DNA from: Geodermatophilus bullaregiensis
Lineage (GTDB): Bacteria; Actinomycetota; Actinomycetes; Mycobacteriales; Geodermatophilaceae
DNA length: 64,000 nt
Direction: 5' to 3'
Assembly (NCBI RefSeq): GCF_016907675.1
Contig: NZ_JAFBCJ010000001.1
Location: 1,612,001 to 1,676,000 of the forward strand
Shown here: in pieces, positions 1-9,428 of the stretch
How positions within the stretch are numbered: the stretch's first letter is position 1
How the letters are laid out: each line of letters begins with the position of its first letter
The notes under the pieces: model-generated
Database searches by the model: none
The model's input: only the letters and a program-made list of their open reading frames with translations
Told to the model about the DNA's origin: nothing
Program-made: the position numbers and the translations under genes

Positions 1-349
1 CGCGCCCTCGCTGGACGGCGACAACCTGCAGACGCTCGGCGCCGCGGGGCTGGTGCTGGTCGTCTACGCCGTGATCGGGGTGGGCGTCGGTGCGCTGCTG
101 CGCAACCAGGTGGCCGCCATCGTCGGCGCGCTGGTCTACCTCTACGTCGTGGAGCCGATCATCTCCTCGATCGGCGCGCTGCAGGGCGCCTACAAGTGGC
201 TGCCCGGTGGCGCGGCGCAGGCGATCACCTCCGACTTCCAGGCGCCGGAGCTGCTGGCCCCGTGGCAGGGCGCACTGTTGCTGCTCGGCTACGGTCTGTT
301 CTTCGCCCTCCTCGGCACGGTGCTCGCCGTCCGCCGCGACGTGGTCTGA
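1..349 (+). CDS. ABC-2 type transporter permease, C-terminal part (cut by window edge)
   Basis: The reading frame is open from the window edge to the TGA at 347-349, so only the last 115 or so residues are present. They contain two hydrophobic helices, one starting near LVLVVYAVIGVGVGALLRN and one near the end (LLLLGYGLFFALLGTVLAVR), joined by an extracytoplasmic loop. Small-residue-rich helices followed by 'ALLRNQVAAIVGAL' are typical of ABC-2 membrane subunits of drug or antigen exporters. The ATPase partner would lie upstream, outside the window. The substrate cannot be told. A downstream GTG at 53 could be miscalled as the start, but the frame clearly continues upstream. Confidence 0.75.
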   Translation, partial: APSLDGDNLQTLGAAGLVLVVYAVIGVGVGALLRNQVAAIVGALVYLYVVEPIISSIGALQGAYKWLPGGAAQAITSDFQAPELLAPWQGALLLLGYGLFFALLGTVLAVRRDVV

Positions 350-404
350 GGGACGTGTCCCGAGGGCGGGCGCCAGCACACCACCGAGGACGGGGGGACC
401 CCGG

Positions 405-1208
405 ATGACGACCCGCATGACCGCACCGCGCCTGGCGCGCCTGGTGACCGCCGGCGACGCCGCGGCCGTGCGCGCGGCGGTCGACGGTGCACCCCGGCTG
501 CTGGCCGGCACGGTGGAGCACGCCGGCGAGAGCGGCTGGACGCCGCTGCACCTGGCCGCCGCGGAGGGCCGGGAGGACGTCGTCCGGGAGCTGGTCGCCG
601 CCGGCGCCGACCTCACGGCGCGCACCGAGTCCGGGCGCACGCCGCTGCACGTGGCCGTCGAGCACTCCCCCGCACTGGTCGGTGTGCTGTGCGAGCTGGG
701 CGCCGTGGTCGACGCGCCGGCCGCGGCCTACCTCGACGACGTCGACCGGCTGACCCGCGAGCTCGACGCCGGCGCGGCGCTCACCGATCCGGTCAGCGGC
801 CTGGACCTGCTCGTCCTCGCCGCCGCGGGCGGTGCCGCGGGCACCCTCCGCCTGCTGCTCGCCCGAGGCGCCGACCCCGACGGCGGCGCGCTCGCCGCCG
901 CGGCCACGGCCCGGCGGGCCGACCTGGTGCGCGTGCTCCTCGACGCGGGTGCCGCGGTGGACCGGCGCGACCCCGACACGGGGCGCACGCCCCTGCACGA
1001 GGCCGTCTCGGGGGGCGGCGACGCGCCCGAGGTGGTGCGCGTCCTGCTGGCCGCCGGGGCCGACGTCAACGCCACCACCAGCGACGGCGCCAGCGCCCTC
1101 GACATCAGCCGGGTCGCCGCGGCCCGCTCCCGGCGCGGCGACGCAGGTCAGGCCTCCGTCGTCGACGGGCTGGTCGACCTCCTGGTCGCCGCCGGCGCCA
1201 CCGACTGA
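405..1208 (+). CDS. ankyrin repeat protein
   Basis: A 267-residue protein made almost entirely of ankyrin repeats. Recognisable repeat cores are [75 protein letters not shown] and [12 protein letters not shown], ending with [10 protein letters not shown]. There is no signal peptide or membrane segment, so it is probably a cytoplasmic protein-binding scaffold. The ATG at 405 was chosen because it follows a purine-rich GAGGACGGGGGGACC stretch; a second ATG at 417 is possible. The longer upstream frame overlaps the transporter gene and is not protein-like. Its partner is unknown. Confidence 0.85.
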   Translation: MTTRMTAPRLARLVTAGDAAAVRAAVDGAPRLLAGTVEHAGESGWTPLHLAAAEGREDVVRELVAAGADLTARTESGRTPLHVAVEHSPALVGVLCELGAVVDAPAAAYLDDVDRLTRELDAGAALTDPVSGLDLLVLAAAGGAAGTLRLLLARGADPDGGALAAAATARRADLVRVLLDAGAAVDRRDPDTGRTPLHEAVSGGGDAPEVVRVLLAAGADVNATTSDGASALDISRVAAARSRRGDAGQASVVDGLVDLLVAAGATD

Positions 1209-1339
1209 CGCACGCCCCGACGGGTCCGCGGACCCGCTGGCGGCGCCCGCGGCAGGGGGTTCCGGCCCGGACGACGGGCGTAGACTCCGCACCCGGTCCA
1301 GAGACGTCCACCGACGACGACGAAGAAGGCACCCGACCC

Positions 1340-4300
1340 GTGTCACGCGACAACTCATCCCGGCCGTCCACCACCTCCTCCTCCTCCGCGGTGGCGGGAT
1401 TCGGCACCAACGAGTGGCTGGTCGAGGAGATGTACCAGCAGTTCCTCGCCGACCCGTCCAGCGTGGACCAGGCCTGGCACGAGTTCTTCGCCGACTACCG
1501 GCCCGGCAGTCCCGTGGCCTCCAGCGACGACCGCGAGCACGACTCCGCCGCGCCGGCGCCCGCCGCTGCCCCGGCCGCGCCCGCCGCTGCCCCGGCCGCG
1601 CCCGCGACGGGCTCGGCGAACGGCGCGGCGCCCGCCGCCCCGGCACCGCAGGCGCCGGCTCCCGCGGCCGCCGCGACCTCCCCGCAGCGGCCGGCCGTCG
1701 CCGACGCCGAGGGCTCGGCCACCCGGCCCAGCAGCCCCGCGGTGGCCCCGGCCGCGCCGGAGCCGACCCCCCGGGCCACCCCCGTGGCCGAGCGGACCGA
1801 GGCCACCGTCGTCGACCGCGCCGCCGAGCGCGCGTCCCAGCAGGCCAAGGCCGCGCCCGCGCCGAAGACCCCCGCTCCGAAGGCCCCGCCGGAGGCGCCG
1901 GCCGCCGACGGGCCGAAGCAGACGACCCTGCGCGGCGCCGCCGCCAGCGTCGTCAAGAACATGAACGCCTCGCTGACCGTCCCGACGGCGACCAGCGTGC
2001 GCTCGGTGCCGGCCAAGCTCCTGGCCGACAACCGCATCGTCATCAACAACCACCTCAAGCGGGCCCGGGGCGGCAAGGTCTCCTTCACGCACCTGATCGG
2101 CTACGCGCTGGTCCGGGCCCTCGACGACTTCCCGGAGATGAACGCCGCGTTCGCCGAGGTCGACGGCAAGCCGACCCTGGTGCAGCCCGAGCACGTCAAC
2201 TTCGGCCTGGCCATCGACCTGCCGAAGGCCGACGGCAGCCGCGCGCTCGTCGTCGCCTCGATCAAGGCCGCCGAGACGATGGACTTCGCCCGGTTCTGGG
2301 GCGCCTACGAGGACGTCATCCGCCGCGCCCGCGCCGGCAAGCTGACGCTGGAGGACTTCTCCGGCACCACGATCAGCCTGACCAACCCGGGCACCGTCGG
2401 CACCAACCACTCGGTCCCGCGGCTGACCGCCGGCCAGGGCGCGATCATCGGCGTCGGCGCCATGGAGTACCCGGCCGAGTTCCAGGGGATGAGCCCCCAG
2501 GCGCTCACCGAGATGGCGGTCAGCAAGATCATCACGCTGACCTCCACCTACGACCACCGGATCATCCAGGGCGCGCAGTCCGGCGACTTCCTGCGCCGGC
2601 TGCACCAGCTGCTGCTCGGCGAGGACGGCTTCTACGACGAGGTCTTCCGATCGCTGCGCCTGCCCTACGAGCCGGTGCGCTGGATGCCCGACGTGCGGGT
2701 CGGCCGCGAGGGGCAGATCGACAAGGAAGCCCGGGTCATCGAGGTCATCGAGGCCTACCGGCGCAACGGCCACCTCATGGCCGACACCGACCCGCTCGAG
2801 TTCAAGGTCCGCAGCCACCCCGACCTGGACATCCTCCAGCACGGCCTGACCCTGTGGGACCTCGACCGCGAGTTCCCGGTCGGCGGCTTCGCCGGCGAGC
2901 GGACCATGGCGCTGCGCGACATCCTCGGCGTCCTGCGCGACTCCTACTGCCGCACCGTCGGCGTGGAGTACATGCACATCACCGACCCCGAAGAGCGCCA
3001 GTGGCTGCAGGAGCGCATCGAGGTCAAGCACGCCGCGCCCGACCGCGAGAAGCAGAAGCACGTGCTCGGCCGGCTCAACGCCGCCGAGGCGTTCGAGACC
3101 TTCCTGCAGACGAAGTACGTCGGCCAGAAGCGGTTCAGCCTCGAGGGCGGCGAGTCGGTCATCCCGCTGCTCGACGAGGTGCTCATCGCCTCCACCGACC
3201 ACGACCTCGACGAGGTCGCGATCGGCATGGCGCACCGCGGCCGGCTCAACGTGCTGGCCAACGTCCTCGGCAAGAGCTACGCCAAGATCTTCGGCGAGTT
3301 CGAGGGCAACATGGACCCCGGCAGCGTCCAGGGCTCCGGTGACGTCAAGTACCACCTGGGCGCCGAGGGCACCTTCCGCAACCCGTTCCGCGAGGCCGAG
3401 ATCGCCGTCTCGCTGGCCAGCAACCCCTCGCACCTGGAGACGGTCAACCCCGTCCTCGAGGGCATGGTCCGCGCCAAGCAGGACATGATCGACAAGGGCG
3501 AGAGCGGCTTCACCGTCCTGCCCGTCCTGCTGCACGGCGACTCGGCCTTCGCCGGCCAGGGCGTCGTCCAGGAGACGCTCAACCTCTCCCAGCTGCGCGG
3601 GTACCGCACCGGCGGCACCGTGCACGTGGTCGTCAACAACCAGGTCGGGTTCACCACCAGCCCGGCCGCGGCCCGCTCGAGCCTCTACTCGACCGACGTC
3701 GCCCGGATGATCGGCGCCCCGGTCTTCCACGTGAACGGCGACGACCCCGAGGCCTGCATCCGCGTGGCCCGGCTGGCGGTCGAGTACCGGCAGGCGTTCA
3801 GGAAGGACGTCGTCGTCGACCTCGTCTGCTACCGCCGCCGCGGGCACAACGAGGGCGACGACCCGTCGATGACCCAGCCGCTGATGTACGACATCATCGA
3901 CCGCAAGCGCTCGGTCCGGAAGCTCTACACCGAGGCGCTGGTCGGCCGCGGGGACATCACCCTGCAGGAGGCCGAGGAGGCGCTCAAGGACTTCCGCGAC
4001 CAGCTGGAGCGCGCCTTCGCCGAGACGCACGACGTGCGCGACACGGCCAAGCCCCAGCCGGTCATGGACCCCCGCACGCCCGAGCAGTCGACCGTGGAGA
4101 CGGCGATCAGCACCGAGGTCCTCAAGACCATCGGCGACGCGCACGTCTCGTTCCCGCAGGACTTCAGCGCACACCCGAAGCTCAAGCGGATGCTCGAGCG
4201 GCGGGCCGCCATGGCCAGCGAGGGCGGCATCGACTGGGCGATGGGCGAGCTGCTGGCCTTCGGGTCGCTGCTCGTGCAGGGCGTCCCGGTGCGGCTGGCC

Positions 4301-5266
4301 GGCCAGGACTCCCGCCGCGGCACGTTCGTGCAGCGGCACGCCGTCCTCATCGACCGCGACACCGCCGCCGAGTACACGCCGCTGGCCCACCTGTCCGAGG
4401 ACCAGGCGAAGTTCTTCGTCTACGACTCGCTGCTCAGCGAGTACGCCGCGCTCGGCTTCGAGTACGGCTACTCGGTGGCCAACCCCAGGGCCCTCGTGCT
4501 CTGGGAGGCGCAGTTCGGTGACTTCGTCGACGGCGCGCAGATGGTGATCGACGAGTTCATCAGCTCCGGCGAGGCCAAGTGGGGGCAGCGCTCGGGCGTG
4601 GTCCTGCTGCTGCCGCACGGCCTCGAGGGCCAGGGCCCCGACCACTCCAGCGGCCGCATCGAGCGGTTCCTGCAGCTGTCGGCGGAGAACAACATGACCG
4701 TCGCCAACTGCACGACCCCGGGCAACTACTTCCACCTGCTCCGCCGGCAGGCGCTGTCGGACGTGCACCGGCCGCTGGTCGTGTTCACGCCCAAGTCGCT
4801 GCTGCGGGCCAAGGCGGCGGTCAGCCCGGTCGCGGCGTTCACCGACGAGGGCTTCCAGCCGGTGCTGGCCGACCCCGGCGTGGGCGGCGAGCCGCTCGAC
4901 GCCGGCGCCGTCCGCCGGGTGGTGCTGTGCAGCGGCAAGGTCGCCTACGACCTGCTGGCGCAGCGGGAGGCCGAGGGCACCGCCGACGTCGCCGTCGTGC
5001 GGGTCGAGCAGCTCTACCCGCTGCCGGCCGAGCAGATCCGCCAGGCGGTCGGGCGCTACCCCAACGCCACGGACCTGGTGTGGGTGCAGGAGGAGGCGGC
5101 CAACATGGGCGCCTGGTCGTTCATGGCCCTCAACCTGCCCGAGCACCTCGACGGGCGGACGCTGCGCCGGGTCAGCCGTCGCGCCTCGGCCAGCCCGGCC
5201 GTCGGCTCGGCGAAGGTGCACGAGGCGGAGCAGAAGGAGCTCGTCGCGCAGGCCTTCGCCGACTGA
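1340..5266 (+). CDS. kgd: multifunctional 2-oxoglutarate decarboxylase/dehydrogenase E1 and E2 (Kgd)
   Basis: At 1308 residues this is the actinobacterial fused enzyme that feeds 2-oxoglutarate into the TCA cycle. Order of parts: a short N-terminal helix region ([16 protein letters not shown]), an Ala/Pro-rich linker at about residues 65-190, an E2-like acyltransferase domain (about 195-430, with active-site [15 protein letters not shown] near 405), then the thiamine-diphosphate E1 domain ([11 protein letters not shown] near 632, GDSAFAGQG near 733). It lacks a lipoyl domain, as is usual for this family. The GTG at 1340 follows AAGAAGG and begins MSRDNSS; upstream sequence in frame is not conserved-looking. 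A TAGACT -10 box lies at 1282-1287. Long antisense frames across the gene are composition artefacts. Confidence 0.97.
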   Translation: MSRDNSSRPSTTSSSSAVAGFGTNEWLVEEMYQQFLADPSSVDQAWHEFFADYRPGSPVASSDDREHDSAAPAPAAAPAAPAAAPAAPATGSANGAAPAAPAPQAPAPAAAATSPQRPAVADAEGSATRPSSPAVAPAAPEPTPRATPVAERTEATVVDRAAERASQQAKAAPAPKTPAPKAPPEAPAADGPKQTTLRGAAASVVKNMNASLTVPTATSVRSVPAKLLADNRIVINNHLKRARGGKVSFTHLIGYALVRALDDFPEMNAAFAEVDGKPTLVQPEHVNFGLAIDLPKADGSRALVVASIKAAETMDFARFWGAYEDVIRRARAGKLTLEDFSGTTISLTNPGTVGTNHSVPRLTAGQGAIIGVGAMEYPAEFQGMSPQALTEMAVSKIITLTSTYDHRIIQGAQSGDFLRRLHQLLLGEDGFYDEVFRSLRLPYEPVRWMPDVRVGREGQIDKEARVIEVIEAYRRNGHLMADTDPLEFKVRSHPDLDILQHGLTLWDLDREFPVGGFAGERTMALRDILGVLRDSYCRTVGVEYMHITDPEERQWLQERIEVKHAAPDREKQKHVLGRLNAAEAFETFLQTKYVGQKRFSLEGGESVIPLLDEVLIASTDHDLDEVAIGMAHRGRLNVLANVLGKSYAKIFGEFEGNMDPGSVQGSGDVKYHLGAEGTFRNPFREAEIAVSLASNPSHLETVNPVLEGMVRAKQDMIDKGESGFTVLPVLLHGDSAFAGQGVVQETLNLSQLRGYRTGGTVHVVVNNQVGFTTSPAAARSSLYSTDVARMIGAPVFHVNGDDPEACIRVARLAVEYRQAFRKDVVVDLVCYRRRGHNEGDDPSMTQPLMYDIIDRKRSVRKLYTEALVGRGDITLQEAEEALKDFRDQLERAFAETHDVRDTAKPQPVMDPRTPEQSTVETAISTEVLKTIGDAHVSFPQDFSAHPKLKRMLERRAAMASEGGIDWAMGELLAFGSLLVQGVPVRLAGQDSRRGTFVQRHAVLIDRDTAAEYTPLAHLSEDQAKFFVYDSLLSEYAALGFEYGYSVANPRALVLWEAQFGDFVDGAQMVIDEFISSGEAKWGQRSGVVLLLPHGLEGQGPDHSSGRIERFLQLSAENNMTVANCTTPGNYFHLLRRQALSDVHRPLVVFTPKSLLRAKAAVSPVAAFTDEGFQPVLADPGVGGEPLDAGAVRRVVLCSGKVAYDLLAQREAEGTADVAVVRVEQLYPLPAEQIRQAVGRYPNATDLVWVQEEAANMGAWSFMALNLPEHLDGRTLRRVSRRASASPAVGSAKVHEAEQKELVAQAFAD

Positions 5267-5308
5267 CGGGCCTCCCGACCGTGCACCCCACCCGAGGACG
5301 TCCCGGCC

Positions 5309-5491
5309 GTGTACTTCACTGATCGTGGCCTGGAGGAGCTGGCCGGCCGGCGGGGCGAGGAGCAGGTGACCCTCGCCTGGCTGGCCGACCAGCTGCAGGC
5401 CTTCGTCGACCAGAACCCGGACTTCGAGGTGCCGATCGAGCGGCTGGCCACCTGGCTGGCGCGCGGCGGCACCGACGACGTCGACGAGTGA
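5309..5491 (+). CDS. small DUF6104-type protein downstream of kgd
   Basis: A 60-residue acidic protein starting MYFTDRGLEELAGRRGEEQ. It matches my memory of the small DUF6104 family that often follows kgd in actinobacteria; function unknown. The GTG at 5309 follows CGAGGACG and lies 42 nt after the kgd stop, so co-transcription is likely. It is probably cytoplasmic and helical (LAWLADQLQAFVDQNPDF, IERLATWLARGG). The stop codon overlaps the first bases of a hairpin repeat. Confidence 0.8.
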   Translation: MYFTDRGLEELAGRRGEEQVTLAWLADQLQAFVDQNPDFEVPIERLATWLARGGTDDVDE

Positions 5492-5547
5492 AGGACCCCC
5501 TCGCCCCAGCCCCTCGCACGCTCGGGGCCGGATCCTGCGAGGGGGCC
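5490..5547 (+). repeat. dispersed stop-codon hairpin repeat, copy 1
   Basis: The element starts AAGGACCCCCTCG directly on the TGA of the preceding gene and ends with the complementary CGAGGGGGCC, with a CTCGCACGCTCGGGG-like middle. Outer arms can pair into a long GC-rich stem, so it may act as a transcription terminator. Related copies occur at 14344, 21557, 29719, 31955 (inverted), 51981 and 52042. Confidence 0.7.
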
Positions 5548-5606
5548 ACATCTCGTCGGCTCTCGGGGCGTGCCTGCACCAGCCAGTGGGCCGACGGCGG
5601 CACGCT

Positions 5607-6326
5607 GTGTCCGTGCTCGGTCACTCGCACGCCCTGTCCGGCCTCGCAGCGGGTGCGGCGACGCTCCCCTGGGCCCCGGTCCAGGGCACCGTCGCCCAGG
5701 TCGCCTGGGTCGCCGCCGCCGGCGGGTTCGCGATGCTGCCCGACCTCGACCACAGCGGCTCGACGGTCTCGGACATGTGGGGCCCGGCGACCGACGTCCC
5801 GTCCGGAGCGGTCGGCCGGCTGGCCGGCGGGCACCGCTGGGGCACCCACGACGCGCTGCTCGCGCCGGTCGCCTTCGGCGCGCTGGCGCTGGCCGCGGCG
5901 AACCTGTTCTGGTCGAGCCTGCTGGTGATGGCGCTGGCCATCGGGCTGGCGCTGCGGGCGCTGCACTTCGTCATCCCGGGCCGGGCGGAGAACACCGTCG
6001 TCGGCAACCTGGTGCTGTCCTGGGGCGGGGCCTGGCTGCTGCTCGCGCACACGCCCCAGCCGACGTGGCTGCCGTGGGCGGTCGCGCTGGGCGTCCTCAC
6101 GCACGTCGCCGGTGACCTGGTCACCAAGCAGGGCGTGCCGGTCCCGCTGCTCTGGCTGCTGCGCCGCCGGCGGCTGGCCCTGACCCCCATGCGCACCGGG
6201 ACGACGCTGGAGAAGGCGGTGCTGGCGCCGCTGTTCCTCGGCGTCGCGCTCTGGTTCGTCTACGCCAACACCGGCGCCCGCGACGTCCTCGACCCCTACC
6301 TGCAGGCCCTGCGCGACCTCGGCTAG
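5607..6326 (+). CDS. YdjM-type membrane-bound metal-dependent hydrolase
   Basis: A 239-residue integral membrane protein. The metal-ligand pattern of the YdjM/DUF457 family is visible: GHSHA at residues 4-8, then DLDHSG, HRWGTHDA and LTHVAGD. Between them lie at least four hydrophobic helices. Members are putative hydrolases of the inner membrane with unknown substrate. The GTG at 5607 puts the conserved GHSHA at the very N-terminus; GTGs at 5586 and 5613 are alternatives. It is transcribed towards malic enzyme, and the 203-bp inverted-repeat element fills the convergent gap. Confidence 0.82.
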   Translation: MSVLGHSHALSGLAAGAATLPWAPVQGTVAQVAWVAAAGGFAMLPDLDHSGSTVSDMWGPATDVPSGAVGRLAGGHRWGTHDALLAPVAFGALALAAANLFWSSLLVMALAIGLALRALHFVIPGRAENTVVGNLVLSWGGAWLLLAHTPQPTWLPWAVALGVLTHVAGDLVTKQGVPVPLLWLLRRRRLALTPMRTGTTLEKAVLAPLFLGVALWFVYANTGARDVLDPYLQALRDLG

Positions 6327-6343
6327 GCCGGGCCCGGTCCGTC

Positions 6344-6546
6344 ACAGCGGTGTGCGCGTCGGTCGCCAGGTGCTGGCCCGGGCTCGCACGCCGGCGGGAG
6401 CCGGTGCCGGTCGGCTGACCACGGTGGGAGGCGTGACCTGCAGCGTCGTGCGCCCACGGCGCACTTCGGTCTCCAGGACGAGCCCTCGGCGCACAGCACC
6501 GCAGGCGTCGGAGGCCACGGCCGCCGACCCCTCGGCACACCGCTGT
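6344..6546. mobile_element. 203-bp inverted-repeat element (MITE-like), copy A
   Basis: Bounded by perfect 12-bp terminal inverted repeats, ACAGCGGTGTGC at 6344-6355 and its complement at 6535-6546. A second copy of identical length lies at 17045-17247 and differs by roughly 17 substitutions with no indels (about 92% identity by eye). The right end overlaps the first base of the malic enzyme stop codon (on the plus strand, TCA at 6546-6548). It contains no credible gene. It may be a non-autonomous transposable element or a structured bidirectional terminator; both copies sit between convergent genes. Confidence 0.8.
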
Positions 6547-7739
6547 CAGACGGTGACGTCCTCCGCGCGGGCGCAGGCGCCGACGGCCTCGGCGACCGCG
6601 GTCGCCACCCGCCGGTCGAGCGGGCTCGGGACGATGTAGCCCGCCGCGAGGTCCTCGCCCACGACGCCGGCGATCGCCTCGGCCGCCGCGATCTTCATCT
6701 GCTCGGTGATCGCCGTGGCACCGGCGTCGATGGCGCCGCGGAAGACCCCCGGGAAGGCCAGCACGTTGTTGATCTGGTTGGGCAGGTCGCTGCGCCCGGT
6801 GGCCACCACCGCCGCGTACCGCGCCGCCATCACGGGGTCGACCTCGGGCGTGGGGTTGGCCAGGGAGAAGACGATGCACTGCGGCGCCATCGCGGCGATC
6901 GCCGCCTCCGGCACCGAGCCGCCCGACAGGCCGAGGTAGACGTCGGCCCCCTCCAGCGCGCCGACCATCGTGCCCGCGTAGCCCACCCGGTTGGTGTTGT
7001 CGGCGACCCACTGCTTGACCGGCGTGAGGTCGTCGCGGCCGGCGTGGATGACGCCCCGGGAGTCGGCGACGGCGAGGTCGCCCACCCCGGCCTCCAGCAG
7101 GATCTTGGTGCACGCGATGCCGGCCGCGCCCGCACCGGCCACGACGACCCGCAGGTCCCCGAGCCCACGGCCGGTCACCCGCGCGGCGTTGCGCAGCGCG
7201 GCCAGGACGACGATCGCCGTCCCGTGCTGGTCGTCGTGCATGACCGGGATGTCGAGCAGCTCGCGCAGCCGCTCCTCGATCTCGAAGCAGCGGGGCGCGC
7301 TGATGTCCTCGAGGTTGATGCCACCGAAGGACGGCGCGATCGCGACGACCGTCTCGACGATCCGGTCGACGTCGGTGGTCGAGAGCACCACCGGCACGGC
7401 CGACAGCCCGGCGAACTCGCTGAACAGGCAGGCCTTGCCCTCCATGACCGGCAGGGCCGCGGACGGGCCGATGTCGCCCAGCCCCAGGACGGCGGTGCCG
7501 TCGGAGACCACGGCCACCACGCGCGGCGCCCAGGTGAACCGGCGGGCCAGCTCGGGCTCGGCGGCGATGGCGCTGGAGACGCGGGCGACACCCGGGGTGT
7601 AGGTCAGCGCGAGGTCCTCGCGCGACTCGATCCCGCGGGTCGGCCGGACGGTGAGCTTGCCGCCCTCGTGGACGGCGAACGCCGGGTCCTGTGCGAAGCG
7701 GTCGGCCCTGTCCCCGGTGGAGCCCGTCTCTGCGCCCAT
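6546..7739 (-). CDS. NAD(P)-dependent malic enzyme, short form
   Basis: This 397-residue enzyme should decarboxylate malate to pyruvate with reduction of NAD(P). Visible family features are TYTPGVARVSSAI near the N-terminus, the catalytic-lysine and metal region (MEGKACLFSEFAG, INLEDISAPRCFEIEERL, HDDQHGTAIVVLAAL) and a nucleotide-binding VVVAGAGAAGIAC fold. It lacks the C-terminal phosphotransacetylase domain of the long form. The ATG at 7739 is 9 nt from a TACCCT -10 box (7754-7749), suggesting a leaderless message. Upstream in-frame sequence, antisense to the epimerase gene, is not coding. Confidence 0.95.
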   Translation of the reverse strand: MGAETGSTGDRADRFAQDPAFAVHEGGKLTVRPTRGIESREDLALTYTPGVARVSSAIAAEPELARRFTWAPRVVAVVSDGTAVLGLGDIGPSAALPVMEGKACLFSEFAGLSAVPVVLSTTDVDRIVETVVAIAPSFGGINLEDISAPRCFEIEERLRELLDIPVMHDDQHGTAIVVLAALRNAARVTGRGLGDLRVVVAGAGAAGIACTKILLEAGVGDLAVADSRGVIHAGRDDLTPVKQWVADNTNRVGYAGTMVGALEGADVYLGLSGGSVPEAAIAAMAPQCIVFSLANPTPEVDPVMAARYAAVVATGRSDLPNQINNVLAFPGVFRGAIDAGATAITEQMKIAAAEAIAGVVGEDLAAGYIVPSPLDRRVATAVAEAVGACARAEDVTV

Positions 7740-7814
7740 GGGACCTGGAGGGTAGTCCTGTGCCCCTGGTCGCCGCCCGGCGCGACGGCGGCCGCCCTCG
7801 CTACCGTGCCGCCC

Positions 7815-8420
7815 GTGGAGATCCGCCAGCTCGCCGTGCCGGACAGCTACGTGCTCGACCTGGTGCCCCACGGCGACGACCGCGGCCGCTTCACCGAGTG
7901 GTACCGCGCCGACGTCCTCGCCGCCGCCACCGGGTGGGTCCTGCCGCTGGCGCAGGCCAACCACAGCGTGTCGGCCCGCGGGGTGCTGCGCGGCCTGCAC
8001 TTCGCGCTCGTGCCGCCCGGCCAGGCCAAGTACGTCTACTGCCCGGCGGGCCGGGTGCTCGACGTCGTCGTCGACGTCCGGGTCGGCTCGCCGACGTTCG
8101 GCGCCTCCGACGCCGTCCTGCTCGACGCCGAGCGGCCCCGCGCGGTCTTCCTCGCCGAGGGGCTCGGGCACGCCTTCCTCGCCCTGGAGGACCGCTCCTC
8201 GGTGACCTACCTCGTCTCCACGGGGTGGTCCCCCGGCCGCGAGTTCGGCGTCTCGCCGCTGGACCCGGAGCTCGACCTGCCGTGGCCGGCCGACGTCGAC
8301 GTGCGGATGTCGGACAAGGACCGGGCGGCGCCGACGCTGGCGCAGGCGCGCGAGGAGGGCCTGCTGCCGACGATGGAGCGGTGCGCCGCCCGCTACGCGC
8401 AGCTGCGCGCCGGCGCCTAG
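7815..8420 (+). CDS. dTDP-4-dehydrorhamnose 3,5-epimerase-like (RmlC family) protein
   Basis: A 201-residue cupin. Family landmarks are DDRGRFTEWYR, QANHSVSARGVLRGLHF (the catalytic His lies in the RGLHF segment), KYVYCPAGRVLDVVVDVRVGSPTFG and the Tyr-containing SVTYLVS segment. RmlC makes the dTDP-L-rhamnose precursor, but no rmlA, B or D gene is nearby, so another deoxysugar is possible. Its GTG lies 7 nt after TACCGT (7802-7807), which suggests leaderless transcription divergent from malic enzyme. Its stop codon overlaps the sodX stop on the other strand (shared CTAG). Confidence 0.88.
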   Translation: MEIRQLAVPDSYVLDLVPHGDDRGRFTEWYRADVLAAATGWVLPLAQANHSVSARGVLRGLHFALVPPGQAKYVYCPAGRVLDVVVDVRVGSPTFGASDAVLLDAERPRAVFLAEGLGHAFLALEDRSSVTYLVSTGWSPGREFGVSPLDPELDLPWPADVDVRMSDKDRAAPTLAQAREEGLLPTMERCAARYAQLRAGA

Positions 8421-8806
8421 GACCCCCCGGGGTCGGCCGGGGCCGGCCCCAATCGCCCGGGGCGCGGGCGCAGCCGGGCGACGACGCGGCCGACGGCGAC
8501 CGCGGGCCCGTAGGCGCGGCTGTCGTCGGTGACCAGCGGGTTGTCGCCGCGGACGTCCACCGCCCCGCCGTCGAGCACCCGCGCCACCCGCTTGACCACG
8601 AGCAGGTCGGGACGGGACGGGAAACGGGCCAGGACGACGTCGCCCGGCCGCGCCGTCCCGGGTCGCAGCCGGCGCACGAGCAGCCGGTCACCGTGCCGCA
8701 CGGTCGGCGTCATGGACGGACCGCTGACGCGGGCCAGGACCCAGGCCGAGGGCAGGGGCGGCACCGGGGACGAGCCGGCTCGCTCGGACGTGTCGGGCCT
8801 GATCAC
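8417..8806 (-). CDS. sodX: nickel superoxide dismutase maturation protease (S26 signal-peptidase family)
   Basis: A 129-residue S26-type serine peptidase with the Ser/Lys dyad: Ser31 in SGPSMTPT and Lys72 in LLVVKRVA, followed by the GDNP box (VRGDNPLVTDD). It has no membrane anchor, unlike leader peptidases. Family members next to sodN remove the short SodN propeptide so that the N-terminal His can bind nickel. The GTG at 8806 was chosen because it gives this compact form and because the region upstream carries the sodN promoter. It is divergent from sodN, with 51 bp between start codons. Confidence 0.93.
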   Translation of the reverse strand: MIRPDTSERAGSSPVPPLPSAWVLARVSGPSMTPTVRHGDRLLVRRLRPGTARPGDVVLARFPSRPDLLVVKRVARVLDGGAVDVRGDNPLVTDDSRAYGPAVAVGRVVARLRPRPGRLGPAPADPGGS

Positions 8807-8857
8807 CGCGAGTAGGGTCGCAGACGACCAGATCTCGCGACATCCGGAGGTAGTGAC
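8807..8857 (+). promoter_or_regulatory. sodX-sodN divergent control region
   Basis: Contains a TAGGGT -10 box at 8813-8818 and a strong ribosome site GGAGGT at 8846-8851, six bases before the sodN GTG. CGCGAG (8807-8812) and CTCGCG (8834-8839) form a 6-bp inverted repeat around the -10 region, a possible operator. Nickel control of sodN is known in Streptomyces, but I do not see a clear match to a named regulator. Confidence 0.5.
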
Positions 8858-9262
8858 GTGCTGTTCAGCCGCATGTTCTCCGCCGTGGAGGCCACCGCGC
8901 ACTGCGACCTCCCCTGCGGCGTGTACGACCCGGCCCAGGCCCGCATCGAGGCGGAGTCCGTCAAGGCCATCCAGGAGAAGTACCAGGGCAACGAGGACCC
9001 GGTGTTCCGGATGCGCTGCGTCCTGATCAAGGAGCAGCGCGCCGACCTCGTCAAGCACCACCTGTGGGTGCTGTGGACCGACTACTTCAAGCCCCCGCAC
9101 TTCGAGAAGTACCCGCAGCTGCACGAGCTGTTCAACAAGGCCACCAAGCAGGCCGGTGCGGCGGGCGGCAAGGGCAGCATGGACCCCGCCGAGGGCCAGA
9201 AGCTGCTCGACCACATCGCCGAGATCGACAGGATCTTCTGGGAGACCAAGGCCGCGGCCTGA
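8858..9262 (+). CDS. sodN: nickel-containing superoxide dismutase
   Basis: A 134-residue cytoplasmic enzyme that disproportionates superoxide. After a 14-residue propeptide (MLFSRMFSAVEATA) comes the nickel hook HCDLPCGVYDP; in the mature protein His1, Cys2 and Cys6 are the nickel ligands and Tyr9 is conserved. The remainder is the expected four-helix bundle (KAIQEKYQGN, KEQRADLVKHHLWVLW). The adjacent divergent sodX encodes the processing protease. Two strong hairpins follow the stop. Length and motif match the family exactly. Confidence 0.98.
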   Translation: MLFSRMFSAVEATAHCDLPCGVYDPAQARIEAESVKAIQEKYQGNEDPVFRMRCVLIKEQRADLVKHHLWVLWTDYFKPPHFEKYPQLHELFNKATKQAGAAGGKGSMDPAEGQKLLDHIAEIDRIFWETKAAA

Positions 9263-9269
9263 ACGAGGG

Positions 9270-9289
9270 CCTCCCTGCAGGCAGGGAGG
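9270..9289 (+). terminator. hairpin after sodN
   Basis: A perfect 9-bp stem CCTCCCTGC/GCAGGGAGG with a two-base centre, 8 bases after the sodN stop. No T-tract follows, as is common in actinobacteria. Confidence 0.6.
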
Positions 9290-9298
9290 GGCCACACA

Positions 9299-9352
9299 GC
9301 GGACGGCTGCGGCCGGCGGGCACCTCGGTGCCCGCCGGCCGCAGCCGTCCGC
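9299..9352. terminator. perfect 26-bp-stem palindrome after sodN
   Basis: The two arms (9299-9324 and 9327-9352) are exactly complementary over 26 bp with only two bases between them. It is the longest perfect hairpin I saw in the window and is very GC rich. A role as terminator or mRNA-stabilising structure for the abundant sodN transcript is likely. Confidence 0.65.
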
Positions 9353-9428
9353 GCACCCCGCGATGAGTTCCGGCGCGCCGTCCGGTCTGCACCGCGACTC
9401 CCGCACCTCACCTCCCCGAGGAGACCCG

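Noticed and set aside
1355-5551. A 1398-residue minus-strand open frame opposite kgd
   Set aside because: It is a composition shadow of the GC-rich kgd codons (no family signatures, low-complexity), and the plus strand encodes a clear enzyme.
6352-6639. Plus-strand ORF through inverted-repeat element copy A
   Set aside because: It runs into the malic enzyme gene on the other strand and lacks a ribosome site; the matching ORF in copy B continues into unrelated sequence.
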